DNA from: Pararhizobium sp. A13
GTDB taxonomy: Bacteria > Pseudomonadota > Alphaproteobacteria > Rhizobiales > Rhizobiaceae
Direction: 5' to 3'
NCBI RefSeq assembly: GCF_040126305.1
Contig: NZ_CP149510.1
Coordinates: forward strand, 1,251,001-1,315,000
Length of the DNA stretch: 64,000 bases
Position numbers and translations under genes: made by a program. Positions 17,774 through 26,316 of this stretch are shown piece after piece. The notes below the pieces were generated by a model. It did no database searches. It saw only the letters and a list, made by a program, of their open reading frames with translations, and was not told the origin of the DNA. Each line of letters begins with the position of its first letter. Within the stretch, counting starts at the first letter, position 1.

Positions 17774-18755
17774 AGACTTCTGCGGTTTCTCCTACGGGTT
17801 TCGGCCCGGCAGAGGGCCGCACGATGCATTGGACGCGCTCTGCACAGCGATCGAGAAGCGGCGAGTGAACTGGATAGTTGACACCGACATCCAAAACTTC
17901 TTTGGAGCGGTCAGCCAGAAATGGCTGGTCCGTTTTCTGGAGCACAGGATCGGCGACAAGCATCATCCGCCTGATCCAGAAATGGCTGAAGGCGGGTATA
18001 TTCGAAGACGGGATCGTGACCGTCGATGACAAGGGGACGGGCCAAGGTTCGGTGACCTCACCGCTCGTCGGCAACATCTACCTGCACTACGTTCTCGACC
18101 TGTGGGCCAAACGCTGGCGACAGCGCGAACCTCGGGCGACATGATCATCGTGCGCTACGCGGATGATGTCGTCGTCGGCTTCGAGCGCGAGGGCGACGCC
18201 CGTCGTTTCCTCGATGCGATGCGCGCGAGATTTGGAGGAGTTCGAGCTGACGCTCCATCCGGACAAGACCCGCCTGATTGAGTTTGGTCACTTCGCGGCG
18301 TCTAACCACAAGCGGCGTGGGGTCGGAAAGCCGGAAACCTTTGCGTTCCTCGGGTTCACGTTCATCTGCGGAAAATCACGCCAAATGCACTTCCAGCTAA
18401 AGCGGAGGACCCGCAGCGACCGCATGCGCGTGAAACTGCGGGAGATTAAAGGGGAGCTACGCCGCCGCTGGCATCAGCCCATCCCTGAACAGGGGAAATG
18501 GCTGCGTCAAGTCGTCTCTGGGCACCTCGCGTACTTTGCGGTGCCCACCAACAGTCGGGCGATCGAGGCTTTCCGGCACCATGTGGTCGACCTTTGGCGA
18601 AGCGCGCTGAAGCGCCGCAGCCAGAGGGACCACATGGATGCGGATTACCCGCATCTCCGACGACTGGCTCCCCAAGCCGCTTATCCTCCATCCATGGCCA
18701 GATGCGCGCTTTGCGTCACTTACGCCGGATGCCTTAGTTGGGCTTGTCCGGATCT
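17774..18755 (+). pseudogene. Group II intron-type reverse transcriptase/maturase, multiply frameshifted
   Basis: The frames join into a reverse transcriptase lacking its first part: CGFSYGFRPGRGPHDALDAL, WIVDTDIQNFFGAVSQKWL, TGQGSVTSPLVGNIYLHYV, the catalytic box RYADDVVVGF, then HPDKTRLIEFGHFA, FAFLGFTFICGKS and a C-terminal WLPKPLILHPWPDARFA. Frameshifts occur near 17960, 18142, 18227 and 18650. I could not identify a convincing intron domain V, so the ribozyme part is either lost or degraded. It is inactive debris. Confidence 0.8.
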
Positions 18756-18899
18756 GTGCGGGGCGCGCCCGATAACGGGCGTCCCTACCGCGAATGGGGC
18801 TCGGCTCCGGCCTATCCAGAGCACCCCCCGAATTCAGCATAGCGCGGGGGCGCCGCTGACTTCCATCTTTTGGCCGGGCTGATGGGGTAGAAACTCCCC

Positions 18900-20090
18900 T
18901 CACGGCAGTTCCGGCACGTCTCCTTCCCCGACGCGCCATACCCATGGCCTCATCTCCGCTCTCGCTTCGATCATTTCGGCCAGTGCTTTTTCGTAGTCTT
19001 CACCAGCTCCGGCCGGGACCACGAACATCGCAACTGCTGCGGGTCGCTGTTCCGGTAAAGTCACTGAAACGATCGCCTGTTCGCGTGACAAATTGAAGCG
19101 CAACCCTTTGACGCTTTTGCGTTTCAACCCCGATAGCCTCTCCAGAAGACGTTGCTCATGGACGTTTTCGAACGGAATCCAGTTCTGGTTCACCACCATC
19201 ATGGCGACTTGGTCAACCGCTGCAATCCCCGCTCCGGATACTCCGAATGTGGCGATAAGGACGAGGTGGAATTCTTCACCTGATCGCCACAGCTCGAGCT
19301 CCGTTTCGTATCTGGCATTCAGCCGGTTCCACGTTGATGGCTCGACCATGAACGGAAAGGGGAGGTGACGGACGATAATCTTCTGTCCGTCGCGCGCGGC
19401 CGCGAACTCCTTTACTTCCCCCACCGCCACCAGGAGTTTCCTTGGCCCCGAACCCGACGCCTGCGCGCCCGCCAAGGCTGCTGCCCTGCGAGCGGCAATG
19501 CCGTCCTTGTCATCCTGGCGAAAAACTTCCGGCACGAAGAGAATATCACTGAGCGGTCTGCCGCGGACCGTCATCTGCCGGGCGGCATTCATCAGGCTGC
19601 TGCGGACCCGTCCCCATCCACGTTTCCCGGCCCAGAGCGACGTCCACTCCGTTAGTTCCCCCACGTCCCACAGATAATGCAGCATTCCGCGCAACGACAG
19701 TTTCTTCGTTTCATTGCGCACCGTTTCTAAGGCTTCGCCCGGGGACGCCGGCGCAGTGCGTGCGCCTCGCTTCGAGAGAGAAAAATCGAGCTTCAGTACC
19801 GCGGACCCGGACGCTTCATCGATCCGGATCGCGTTTCCGATCAACGGCCCGAGACCGGACAGTTCGTAAGGTGGCTCATAGGAAGGGCAGCCTGGATCGT
19901 GATCACGTCCCGAGAGCGGCATTCGCTTGATCAGGAATTGCCCATCAACGCGCGCGATATACATCGGCACTGACGGTTCCCGGCATCTGCAGTGTAGACG
20001 TAGCTTGCGTTTGTAGGCCTCCAGGAGGACCGACTGAAGCTCGGCTGTGTCTTCTTCGAATGTCCTATCACCAAGCGCGAGCTGCCGCAT
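18900..20090 (-). CDS. DUF1173 family protein
   Basis: 396 residues from ATG 20090, chosen because GGGAG lies 7 bases upstream and the product then begins MRQLALGDRTFEEDTAELQS, as in other members; ATG 20159 would add 23 residues of low-quality sequence. A Cys/His cluster (LHCRCREPSVPMYIAR ... HDPGCPSYEPP) suggests a metal-binding N-terminal segment. DUF1173 genes occur on rhizobial plasmids near ParB, strawberry-notch and toprim genes. The function is unknown; a role in DNA processing would fit the neighbours but is only inference. Confidence 0.75.
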   Translation of the reverse strand: MRQLALGDRTFEEDTAELQSVLLEAYKRKLRLHCRCREPSVPMYIARVDGQFLIKRMPLSGRDHDPGCPSYEPPYELSGLGPLIGNAIRIDEASGSAVLKLDFSLSKRGARTAPASPGEALETVRNETKKLSLRGMLHYLWDVGELTEWTSLWAGKRGWGRVRSSLMNAARQMTVRGRPLSDILFVPEVFRQDDKDGIAARRAAALAGAQASGSGPRKLLVAVGEVKEFAAARDGQKIIVRHLPFPFMVEPSTWNRLNARYETELELWRSGEEFHLVLIATFGVSGAGIAAVDQVAMMVVNQNWIPFENVHEQRLLERLSGLKRKSVKGLRFNLSREQAIVSVTLPEQRPAAVAMFVVPAGAGEDYEKALAEMIEARAEMRPWVWRVGEGDVPELP

Positions 20091-20313
20091 TTCCTGTCTC
20101 CCGCCGCTATGCCGGTTGCGCCCCAAGCGCGGATGACCGTCTCCTAAAACCGACGTCATACTGCTTTAAATAAGACAGTATATCGAACCGTCTCCCGCAG
20201 CAAAGCACTTCTCTGCAAGGAGAGGGAGAGAGGGGCCGGAAGGGGTTGGTCTGGCGGGGTTTGAGAGCGCCTGGGCAGGCCGATCCATTCCTCGCTCTCC
20301 GATAAGGTTTCCC

Positions 20314-20904
20314 ATGAACGTGATCTCATCTCCGGCCGCACCAACGGCTGCCGCACCTCTCGTTTCCATAGACCGCACGAGCCGTGCGGCTCACATTCTC
20401 GAAGCGGTCAGCGAATTGCTTCCGTTTCTGCCGGAGTTTTCCGTCGCCACCCTGCATATCATCAGCGGCTTGCTTCTACCAATCCGGCGCCTGCTGCTGC
20501 CGGACTTTTGCCGGGTCTACCGCCTGGAGACCGATGGCGGCGAGCGCATCGTTGGCCGCGTAATCGCACCTTCGGCGCTGATGACGTTGTGCCGCAATCT
20601 CGGTGTCGATCAGACGCAGGTCATCACCGCTGATCAGGCATGGACGTCGCTCATCGATGGAACGTCGGTCGTGGCACTCAACGGCGACATAACCCCGCGT
20701 CGTGTCCGGGTGATAGACGATTATCTTGTCGAGCTTACGGGTTTCACGGAAGGCATGCGCGATTGGCTGAAGGCATCAGGCCTGTTCTCGGAGATGATTG
20801 CCTGGAAGACAAGGTTCTTCGTACCGACGACAGAAGAGGGGTCGGCGATCCTCGGCCGCCTGATGCAGCGGCATCGCCTGGGCGATGTGTCCGGCCGTTC
20901 GTGA
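20314..20904 (+). pseudogene. Strawberry-notch-like helicase reduced to a mini-fusion
   Basis: The frame encodes 196 residues. The first 40 or so (MNVISSPAAPTAAAP ... AAHILEAVSELLPF) resemble the extreme N-terminus, and residues from about 45 onward (SVATLHIISGLLLPIRRLL, CRVYRLETDGGERIVGRVIA) the extreme C-terminus, of the very large methylase/helicase strawberry-notch proteins of rhizobial plasmids. All helicase and methylase motifs are absent. An in-frame internal deletion of more than a thousand codons would explain this. The reading frame is intact, so a small protein could still be made. The stop is followed 16 bp later by the next gene, which has its own GGAGGAGG site. Confidence 0.6.
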
Positions 20905-20920
20905 CGGAGGAGGCGTATCC

Positions 20921-21208
20921 ATGTTGTCCGCCTCGGAATTGGCGGGTCGTCTCGCGCGCGATGCCGAGGCGGTCTGCCGCCACTATCTCTCCGCCGGTCG
21001 TCGCGCCGGCAATTACTGGATCGTTGGCGAGTTCGCCAACAGCAAGGGCCGCTCGCTCTACGTCCATCTCACCGGCTCCTGCGCCGGCAAATGGACGGAA
21101 TATGTTGCGGCGCTGGTTATGTTGCGCCTTTGCGCTTGGGTACTGTTCCACAGGCGAATGACAGCTTCTACGCAACATAATTCCAGCGCGCTGCAGGGGG
21201 TAGCGTGA
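20921..21208 (+). pseudogene. Toprim-domain protein, N-terminal fragment of a paralogue
   Basis: The first 60 residues (SELAGRLARDAEAVCRHYLS, GRRAGNYWIVGEFANSKGRS, YVHLTGSCAGKWTE) parallel the start of the intact toprim gene immediately downstream. Similarity stops at 21097, where a short element with repeated TATGTTGCG motifs is inserted; the frame then reads unrelated residues to a TGA that overlaps the next ATG. The toprim domain itself is missing. Confidence 0.75.
21097..21184. repeat. Short insertion with inverted GGAA(T)TATGTTGCG ends
   Basis: GGAATATGTTGCG at 21097-21109 and CGCAACATAATTCC at 21171-21184 form an inverted pair, and a further direct copy TTATGTTGCG lies at 21117-21126. 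The block interrupts the toprim fragment exactly where its similarity to the paralogue ends. It looks like a miniature insertion or the joined ends of a deleted element; recombinase-binding core sites often have this layout. Confidence 0.55.
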
Positions 21209-22239
21209 TGCCCCGTGACGCTTCCGAACTGTCGCGCCGCCTCGCTCGTGATGCCGAGGCGGTATGCCGCCATTACCTGTCCAACGGGCGGCGTCAGGGC
21301 CGCTACTGGACGGTGGGCGACGTTCGCAACGCGCCCGGCCGGTCGATGTTCGTCCGGCTTAGCGGGCCGGAATCCGGTCCCGGCGCCGCCGGGCATTGGA
21401 CCGATGCCGCCTCGGCTGAATATGGCGATCTCCTCGACGTGATCCGCGAGAGCTGCGGTTTCATCGACTTTCGCGACGTCGCCGAGGAGGCGCGGCGCTT
21501 TCTGAGCCTGCCGCGCGCTGAGCCGCGCCAAACCCCAACGCCCGTTCGCACACCCGTCCCCGCCGGCTCACCGGAAGCGGCGCAGCGGCTGATCGCCATG
21601 TCGCAGCCGATCCGCCGGACGCTCGTCGAGACCTACCTGTCCAATCGCGGTATCGAGGTTGTCCATGATGCGGGCGCGCTGCGGTTTCATCCGAGCTGCT
21701 ACTATCGCCCGGAAGACAGTTCGCCGGCTGAGACCCTGCCAGCGATGATCGCCGCCGTCACCGATCTCGACAGCAAGATCACCGGCGCGCATCGCACCTG
21801 GCTTGCGCCGGACGGCTCCCGCAAGGCACCGGTCGACACACCGCGACGGGCAATGGGCTGTCTCCTTGGCCATGCCGTCCGCTTTGGTGCGGCCGACGAC
21901 GTCCTCGCTGCCGGTGAAGGCATCGAGACGATGCTGTCGCTGCGCTATGCGCTGCCTGCACTGCCGATGGCTGCTGCGCTCTCGGCCAATCACCTTGCCG
22001 CCCTTCTGCTGCCGCTGCCGCTGCGTCGGCTCTACATCGCCCGCGACGCCGATGCCGCGGGCGACATGGCGCTCGCGGCATTGACCGAACGAGCCAACGC
22101 AGCCGGCATTGAGGTGCTCGCCCTGTCTCCGAGGATGGGCGACTTCAACGAGGACCTGTGTGCATTCGGCCTCGCCGCGCTTCGGGCAGCACTGCGCATC
22201 CAGCTCGCTCCGCAGGATGTCATTCGCTTGACGACGTGA
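21208..22239 (+). CDS. Toprim-domain (primase-like) protein, intact copy
   Basis: A 343-residue protein with an N-terminal DNA-binding-like segment (RLARDAEAVCRHYLSNGRRQ) and a C-terminal toprim fold: VLAAGEGIETMLSLRYALP holds the conserved Glu, and LRRLYIARDADAAGDMALAA holds the DxD. Such proteins resemble DNA primases without the zinc domain and are common on rhizobial plasmids, probably helping replication of transferred DNA. ATG 21208 is preferred to GTG 21205. It overlaps the stop of the broken paralogue upstream. Confidence 0.82.
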   Translation: MPRDASELSRRLARDAEAVCRHYLSNGRRQGRYWTVGDVRNAPGRSMFVRLSGPESGPGAAGHWTDAASAEYGDLLDVIRESCGFIDFRDVAEEARRFLSLPRAEPRQTPTPVRTPVPAGSPEAAQRLIAMSQPIRRTLVETYLSNRGIEVVHDAGALRFHPSCYYRPEDSSPAETLPAMIAAVTDLDSKITGAHRTWLAPDGSRKAPVDTPRRAMGCLLGHAVRFGAADDVLAAGEGIETMLSLRYALPALPMAAALSANHLAALLLPLPLRRLYIARDADAAGDMALAALTERANAAGIEVLALSPRMGDFNEDLCAFGLAALRAALRIQLAPQDVIRLTT

Positions 22240-22242
22240 CAG

Positions 22243-22868
22243 ATGGCGGATCTGCGTCAGCGCGGCATCCTGCGGGCATCGGTGCATGGGTCGCTGCGTT
22301 TCCATTCGGGCTGCTATTATCGGGATCTCCTGACCGGCAGTATGACCAGCTATCCGGCCCTGATCGCGGCCGTCACCGATGCCTTCGGCGAGATCACCGG
22401 CGTACACCGCACCTGGCTTGATCCGGATGGTGACGGAAAGGCGAAGGTCGGGGATCCCCGTCGCGCGTTGGAGGCCTACTTGGCAATGCCGTGCGCTTCC
22501 GCATGCCCCTCGATGGCCCTCCAAGGGTCATGGCGGCGGGCGAAGGTCTCGAAACGATGCTGTCGCTATCGCATGTGCTGCCCTGCATGCCGATGATCGC
22601 GGCGCTCACCGCTAAACATCTCGCCGCCTTCCGGCTTCCAGCCGGATGCATGAGCCTTTATATCGACGCCGACGCCGATGCCGCAGGCCGCCACGGAACT
22701 GAAGGATTGAGTCGCCGGGCCTAGGCGCTCGGGATCCTGCCGCTTGTGCTTGCCCCCGAGCTTGGCGACTTCAACGAGGATCTGCGGAGGCTGGCCCCGG
22801 ACCGCATGACGGCACGGCTTCGCGAGCAGTTCGCTCCTGAAGACGCGATGACGCTTCTGCCCGCATGA
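22243..22868 (+). pseudogene. Toprim-domain protein, C-terminal fragment with frameshifts
   Basis: Starting 3 bp after the intact toprim gene, the sequence continues as the C-terminal two thirds of a second copy: ALIAAVTDAFGEITGVHRTW, then after a frame change near 22485 VMAAGEGLETMLSLSHVLP and SLYIDADADAAG, an in-frame TAG near 22722, and finally LGDFNEDLRRLAPDRM up to a stop at 22868. At least one frameshift and one stop inactivate it. Confidence 0.75.
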
Positions 22869-23246
22869 TATGGTGGGCATCACGGGCGAGTGGCGAGATC
22901 GGCGGCCGTGCGGGAACGCGGGTCCTCGGCGCTGTCCTTCCCGGTGGGGCGCCCGCGGGCCTGCCGAGAGGCGACCCTTACCACGTGCGATCCGAGCCTT
23001 CAGCGGGTCAATCAGGTTTCTTCCCCTGTCCGGTCCTTTATGTGCATCGGCTGTTCCGAAAACCGGTTCCCACTTTTCGAGCCGATGCGAGGGCCGGCCA
23101 TTCCTCGCGGTTCAAGAAACCCTCCTTCCGCCGCCCGGCGCTGCGCTGGTCCGCTGCGCGTTGCTTGCGGTTCCGGCCCGGCTCCCACGTGATCGGGATC
23201 GCCGTCAGGCCGCGAGAGGCGCGGCCGCAACCGGATGGAGATCACC
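22869..23246. other. Leader region before the DUF2493 gene
   Basis: About 380 GC-rich bases without a credible gene. It contains one palindromic repeat (listed separately). Short frames here are Arg/Pro/Ala-rich and are not supported. Confidence 0.4.
23044..23088. repeat. Rhizobial-type palindromic repeat with ACCGGTTCCCAC core
   Basis: The arms GCATCGGCT (23044-23052) and AGCCGATGC (23080-23088) enclose a second, inner palindrome CCGAAAA/TTTTCG around AACCGGTTCCCAC. From memory, this is a widespread intergenic hairpin repeat in Rhizobiales genomes. Confidence 0.65.
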
Positions 23247-24182
23247 ATGAACCTTCCCCTCGATGACGGCCATGAGCCCCACCACGCTTCCTCGCCGACC
23301 GACCGCTTCATCTACGAGATGCAGATCTATGGCTATCGCCCCTTCCAGGACGAGCCCGACCCGCGGCCGCTTCCCGAAGAACCGGCTGTCCAGGCGTCGT
23401 TGACCACGATCTTCGAAGCCCTGCTTGAAATGCTCGGTGAAACGCGGTTGGAACCCGATCTCGAAGATCTGTTGTGGTCGACCGTCAACCTCTTCCATCG
23501 CGCCGGCGAGCGCATCCAGCGCGAACTGCAACGCAACGAGGATGCACAGCGCACCGGACAGCGCGAGCAGGATGGCTCGGAGGTCAAGAGCGTCGAGCTG
23601 GAACGCCATATTGCCGAAGGCATCACGCTTCTGGAGCGCCGCAACAGTTTCGAGTTCATGCGCGACTTCGCCGCCGATCTGTTCGAGGCCCAGGTCGGCT
23701 CGGCCTGGCGTCCGCGCACCGGCTCCAAGGTCAGCCATGCCAACATGACGGCGGCGATGATCGACAGCCGCGACTTCCTGTCCGCGCGCCGCCACGCCGA
23801 GACGGAGGTGCTGATCCCTGCTGGCACCAAGATCGCCTTCTCGGGTGGCTTGGACTACGATGATCATGACGCGATCTGGAACGTGCTCGATCGGGCCCAC
23901 ACGAAATTCACTGATATGATCCTGCTGCACGGCGGCTCTCCAAAGGGTGCCGAGCGCATCGCCGCCTGCTGGGCCGAATCCCGCAAGGTGACCCAGATCA
24001 GCTTCAAGCCGAACTGGAAGAAACACGCCAAAGCCGCCCCGTTCCGCCGCAACGACGATATGCTCTCTGTGATGCCGGCTGGCGTCGTCGTCTTTCCGGG
24101 CTCCGGCATTACCGGCAATCTGGCCGACAAGGCCCGCCGGCTCGGTATTCCGGTGTGGCGCTTTGGTGAAAACGGCGTGTAG
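23247..24182 (+). CDS. DUF2493 protein (SLOG/YspA-like nucleotide-binding fold)
   Basis: A 311-residue protein. The C-terminal DUF2493 part has the Rossmann-like SLOG pattern: IAFSGGLDYDDHDAIWNVLD, MILLHGGSPKGAERIAACWA, and VVVFPGSGITGNLADKA. The N-terminal half is acidic and helical. ATG 23247 is preferred over 23235 because GGAG lies 6 bases before it. SLOG proteins bind nucleotide-derived ligands; these plasmid versions are uncharacterised. A strong terminator follows. Confidence 0.82.
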   Translation: MNLPLDDGHEPHHASSPTDRFIYEMQIYGYRPFQDEPDPRPLPEEPAVQASLTTIFEALLEMLGETRLEPDLEDLLWSTVNLFHRAGERIQRELQRNEDAQRTGQREQDGSEVKSVELERHIAEGITLLERRNSFEFMRDFAADLFEAQVGSAWRPRTGSKVSHANMTAAMIDSRDFLSARRHAETEVLIPAGTKIAFSGGLDYDDHDAIWNVLDRAHTKFTDMILLHGGSPKGAERIAACWAESRKVTQISFKPNWKKHAKAAPFRRNDDMLSVMPAGVVVFPGSGITGNLADKARRLGIPVWRFGENGV

Positions 24183-24196
24183 CAGAACTGTGTCAC

Positions 24197-24230
24197 AACG
24201 CCATGCGGAGTTTTCCGCATGGCGTTTTTT
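24197..24230 (+). terminator. Intrinsic terminator after the DUF2493 gene
   Basis: A perfect 13-bp stem (AACGCCATGCGGA / TCCGCATGGCGTT) with a 4-base loop is followed by a T-run. It begins 14 bp after the stop codon of the DUF2493 gene. Confidence 0.9.
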
Positions 24231-24302
24231 CGGCAGATGGTTCGATTGCCTCGACTTTGCCCTTGGCGATCCATCCTGTTCATTCGCGGCATGTTCGCAT
24301 GC

Positions 24303-24812
24303 CTAATGTGCAGATGGGGGATGCAGTCTCGTATCGAGAGCGAAGGCTTCCTGGAACTTAAGCGCATATGCACCGGCCGCCCCACTCGCCACGAAGATGA
24401 GGTTCCAGCTATGCGGCGACACTGCGCTCGGTATCGCTACAAAGCGGTGTTGCCGCAGGAGATCGTCCCCGAAGGCCTGTTGCCCTGCACCCGGTATGCC
24501 GGGGCGCAGCCAGTTCGGATTGGGCACGCTTGCCGGATCGACGATATGTATGCCAGACGTGTCGGTGATGATCGCGGCTGTCAGCATGTGAGGAACGGTG
24601 TCGAGGGCACGAAAACCTTTGTGCACAGCGACTTCGAGAACGGCCATCGCGGGGTCGATCGAGCAATAGACCGCTCGCACGCCCTTGCTGTTCCAACGGC
24701 CACCTACCCGATAGGCACCCTCACCACTGTCCCATGTCGAAGCATAGTTGGCCTGATCGAGCCGCCAAGCGATGAGCTCGGAGCCGCCTAGTGCTATCGG
24801 CAGAGGTGTCAT
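24303..24812 (-). CDS. RES-domain toxin (NAD+-degrading type)
   Basis: A 169-residue RES protein. Conserved features are AWRLDQANYA near residue 15, GEGAYRVGGRWNSKGVRAVY with the conserved Arg and Gly residues, and AVLEVAVH with the family Glu. RES toxins break down NAD+ and stop growth unless bound by their Xre/ParS/MbcA antitoxin. The start overlaps the antitoxin stop by 4 bp, so the pair is co-translated with the antitoxin first. Possible roles are element stabilisation or defence. Enzyme activity is inferred from the family. Confidence 0.88.
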   Translation of the reverse strand: MTPLPIALGGSELIAWRLDQANYASTWDSGEGAYRVGGRWNSKGVRAVYCSIDPAMAVLEVAVHKGFRALDTVPHMLTAAIITDTSGIHIVDPASVPNPNWLRPGIPGAGQQAFGDDLLRQHRFVAIPSAVSPHSWNLIFVASGAAGAYALKFQEAFALDTRLHPPSAH

Positions 24813-25291
24813 GCATAGACGCCGTATTCAAGTCGCTCAAGATAGTCTTCGACCAGTTCGACGCCGGCGGGCGTGCCCAACAGATCGATCGGACGGCGCT
24901 GATCGAGGCCGATCGCCGGACGCTCCAGCCATTGCTCGGCTTCCGCCTGCGTTCCGAGGACGTCCGTCGCCTTTGCCAGGATCTCCGCGAACTTCCATGC
25001 CCGTCCGCTCTGCTCCTGGCTGAGGGGTTTCGATGGAGCCTCCTTGCGGCGCTGCCAGGTCCGCAGGCTCATGCCGACGGCCTTCTCGAGGGATTCGGTC
25101 TTGCCGATGAAGACCAACTGCCCGACGAGGTGATCGAGCGCTGAGGCCGGCAAACCGCTCAGAAGCAGTTCGTGCGCGTCGAGCGTGCTGGTCAGCTGGC
25201 GCGAGAGAAAACGAGAGCCGCCGAGGAGCGCCGCCACTTTCTGTAGCCCGCCGCCGCTCACTTCCGTAAAGACTTTATCCGCCGCTGCCAT
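24809..25291 (-). CDS. Xre/MbcA/ParS-family antitoxin (DUF2384)
   Basis: A 160-residue antitoxin. The N-terminal Xre-like helical part contains MSLRTWQRRKEAPSKPLSQE, and the C-terminal DUF2384 domain has AWKFAEILAKATDVLGT, AEQWLERPAIGLDQRRPIDL and LLGTPAGVELVEDYLERLEYGVYA, the toxin-neutralising tail. ATG 25291 is chosen because AGGAGG lies 6 bases upstream; the GTG at 25309 lies upstream of this ribosome-binding site. Confidence 0.88.
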   Translation of the reverse strand: MAAADKVFTEVSGGGLQKVAALLGGSRFLSRQLTSTLDAHELLLSGLPASALDHLVGQLVFIGKTESLEKAVGMSLRTWQRRKEAPSKPLSQEQSGRAWKFAEILAKATDVLGTQAEAEQWLERPAIGLDQRRPIDLLGTPAGVELVEDYLERLEYGVYA

Positions 25292-25319
25292 GCGCACCTC
25301 CTGTGTCACTTGTCGCTTT

Positions 25320-25350
25320 AGATATGACAGTTGACGCGGTGCTTTTCAAG
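25320..25350 (-). promoter_or_regulatory. Candidate promoter of the toxin-antitoxin operon
   Basis: On the minus strand TTGAAA (25344-25349) and CATATC (25321-25326) are 17 bases apart, a good sigma-70 arrangement 30-60 bases upstream of the antitoxin start. Antitoxins of this family repress their own promoter, so an operator probably overlaps it. Confidence 0.45.
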
Positions 25351-25641
25351 TCTTGTCGATCCCAGAGGTAGATCGATGCTTGATCTGTCGTCTGCTCAGC
25401 GAGAACCGTGCGTGGTCTCCCACGACCTGGCGGCACTCGGCTGGCCATGCGGCTCTTGTCTCCGGCTTCCGGCTGCTTCGAAACCATTCCCTTGTCCATG
25501 TCGCCTTTCTAAGGGACCGGCCGCCATCAGCGTCAACCCGCAAGGGGTTCCCCTTCGCTTGCGCTTCGGTGACGCCTGCGCTCGGCCCCTTCTTCGGGCG
25601 CCATCGGGAAATGGTCCCGAGCAACCGAAGGAGCAAGTCAC
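25351..25641. other. Intergenic leader of the DUF736 gene
   Basis: About 290 bases without a gene. The right part is GC-rich with several short inverted repeats and ends in a strong ribosome-binding site (AAGGAG) before the DUF736 start. It probably holds that gene's promoter and leader. Confidence 0.4.
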
Positions 25642-25965
25642 ATGGCCACCACGATCGCAACCCTCACGCAGAAGACAGACGGCAGCCTCGAAGGCGTCTT
25701 CGCCACCATCCGGGTTAACGCCCCGATCGCCATCATCCCGAACGCCAACAAGGCGAGCGAGGAAGCCCCGGACTACCGCATCATCCACCGCAAGACCGGC
25801 TTCGAGATCGGCGCGGGCTGGAACCGCATCGCCCGCCAGACAGGCGAGGAATACCTCTCCGTCAAGCTGGAGGCGCCGGAGATCGGCGTGATCTTTGGCA
25901 ACCTCGCGCCCGCCCCCGGCGGTGAGCCGAACCGCAAGGTCATTCTCTGGAACAACCCCGCCTGA
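25642..25965 (+). CDS. DUF736 family protein
   Basis: A 107-residue protein fully matching the DUF736 pattern: an N-terminal GSLEGVFATIRVNAPIAIIP, central PDYRIIHRKTGFEIGAGW and C-terminal EEYLSVKLEAPEIGVIFGNL. AAGGAG lies about 10 bases upstream of the ATG. DUF736 proteins are small beta-rich proteins found on nearly all rhizobial plasmids and conjugative elements; the function is unknown. Confidence 0.88.
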   Translation: MATTIATLTQKTDGSLEGVFATIRVNAPIAIIPNANKASEEAPDYRIIHRKTGFEIGAGWNRIARQTGEEYLSVKLEAPEIGVIFGNLAPAPGGEPNRKVILWNNPA

Positions 25966-26032
25966 GCCGCACAGCAGCCGGTCCCGGAAACGGGGCCGGC
26001 ACCCAAGCGAACCGCCTAACAAGGACCAAACG

Positions 26033-26311
26033 ATGCCGGAAGTTCTCAACGCCCGTAACGTCGGCCGCCAGTTAAGCCCGTCCCGCCGCTACATTGGCAG
26101 ACCGGACATATCCGGCAATCCGTTCGTCATCGGGCGCGACGGAAACCGAACCGAGGTCGTCCGGATACACGCAGAATGAATCGTCCGACAGCCGCATCTC
26201 ATGGCGAAGTTGCCGGATCTGGCAGGAAAGGACCTTGTCTGCTGGTGCACGCCGCTGCGGTGCCACGGTGACGTATTGCTGGATCTGGTTCAGCGGTATG
26301 TCTGCGACTGA
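26033..26311 (+). pseudogene. DUF4326 protein interrupted by an in-frame TGA
   Basis: The frame begins MPEVLNARNVGRQLSPSRRY and YIGRPDISGNPFVIGRDGNR, as in DUF4326. A TGA at 26177-26179 interrupts it after RIHAE, but the same frame goes on with HLMAKLPDLAGKDLVCWCTP, LRCHGDVLLDLV to a stop at 26311. The family usually has Trp at this place (TGG to TGA), so one base change explains the interruption. The remaining 93-codon frame is otherwise complete, including the Cys pair CWCTPLRCHGD. Confidence 0.8.
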
Positions 26312-26316
26312 TCGCC

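Noticed and set aside
18756..18899. Group II intron domain V/VI downstream of the reverse-transcriptase remnant
   Set aside because: The region is GC-rich with some pairing, but no convincing catalytic-triad hairpin of domain V could be identified.
26177..26179. Selenocysteine at the in-frame TGA of the DUF4326 gene
   Set aside because: The family has Trp here, there is no visible selenocysteine insertion element after it, and the SelT/W-like protein in this window uses Cys rather than selenocysteine.
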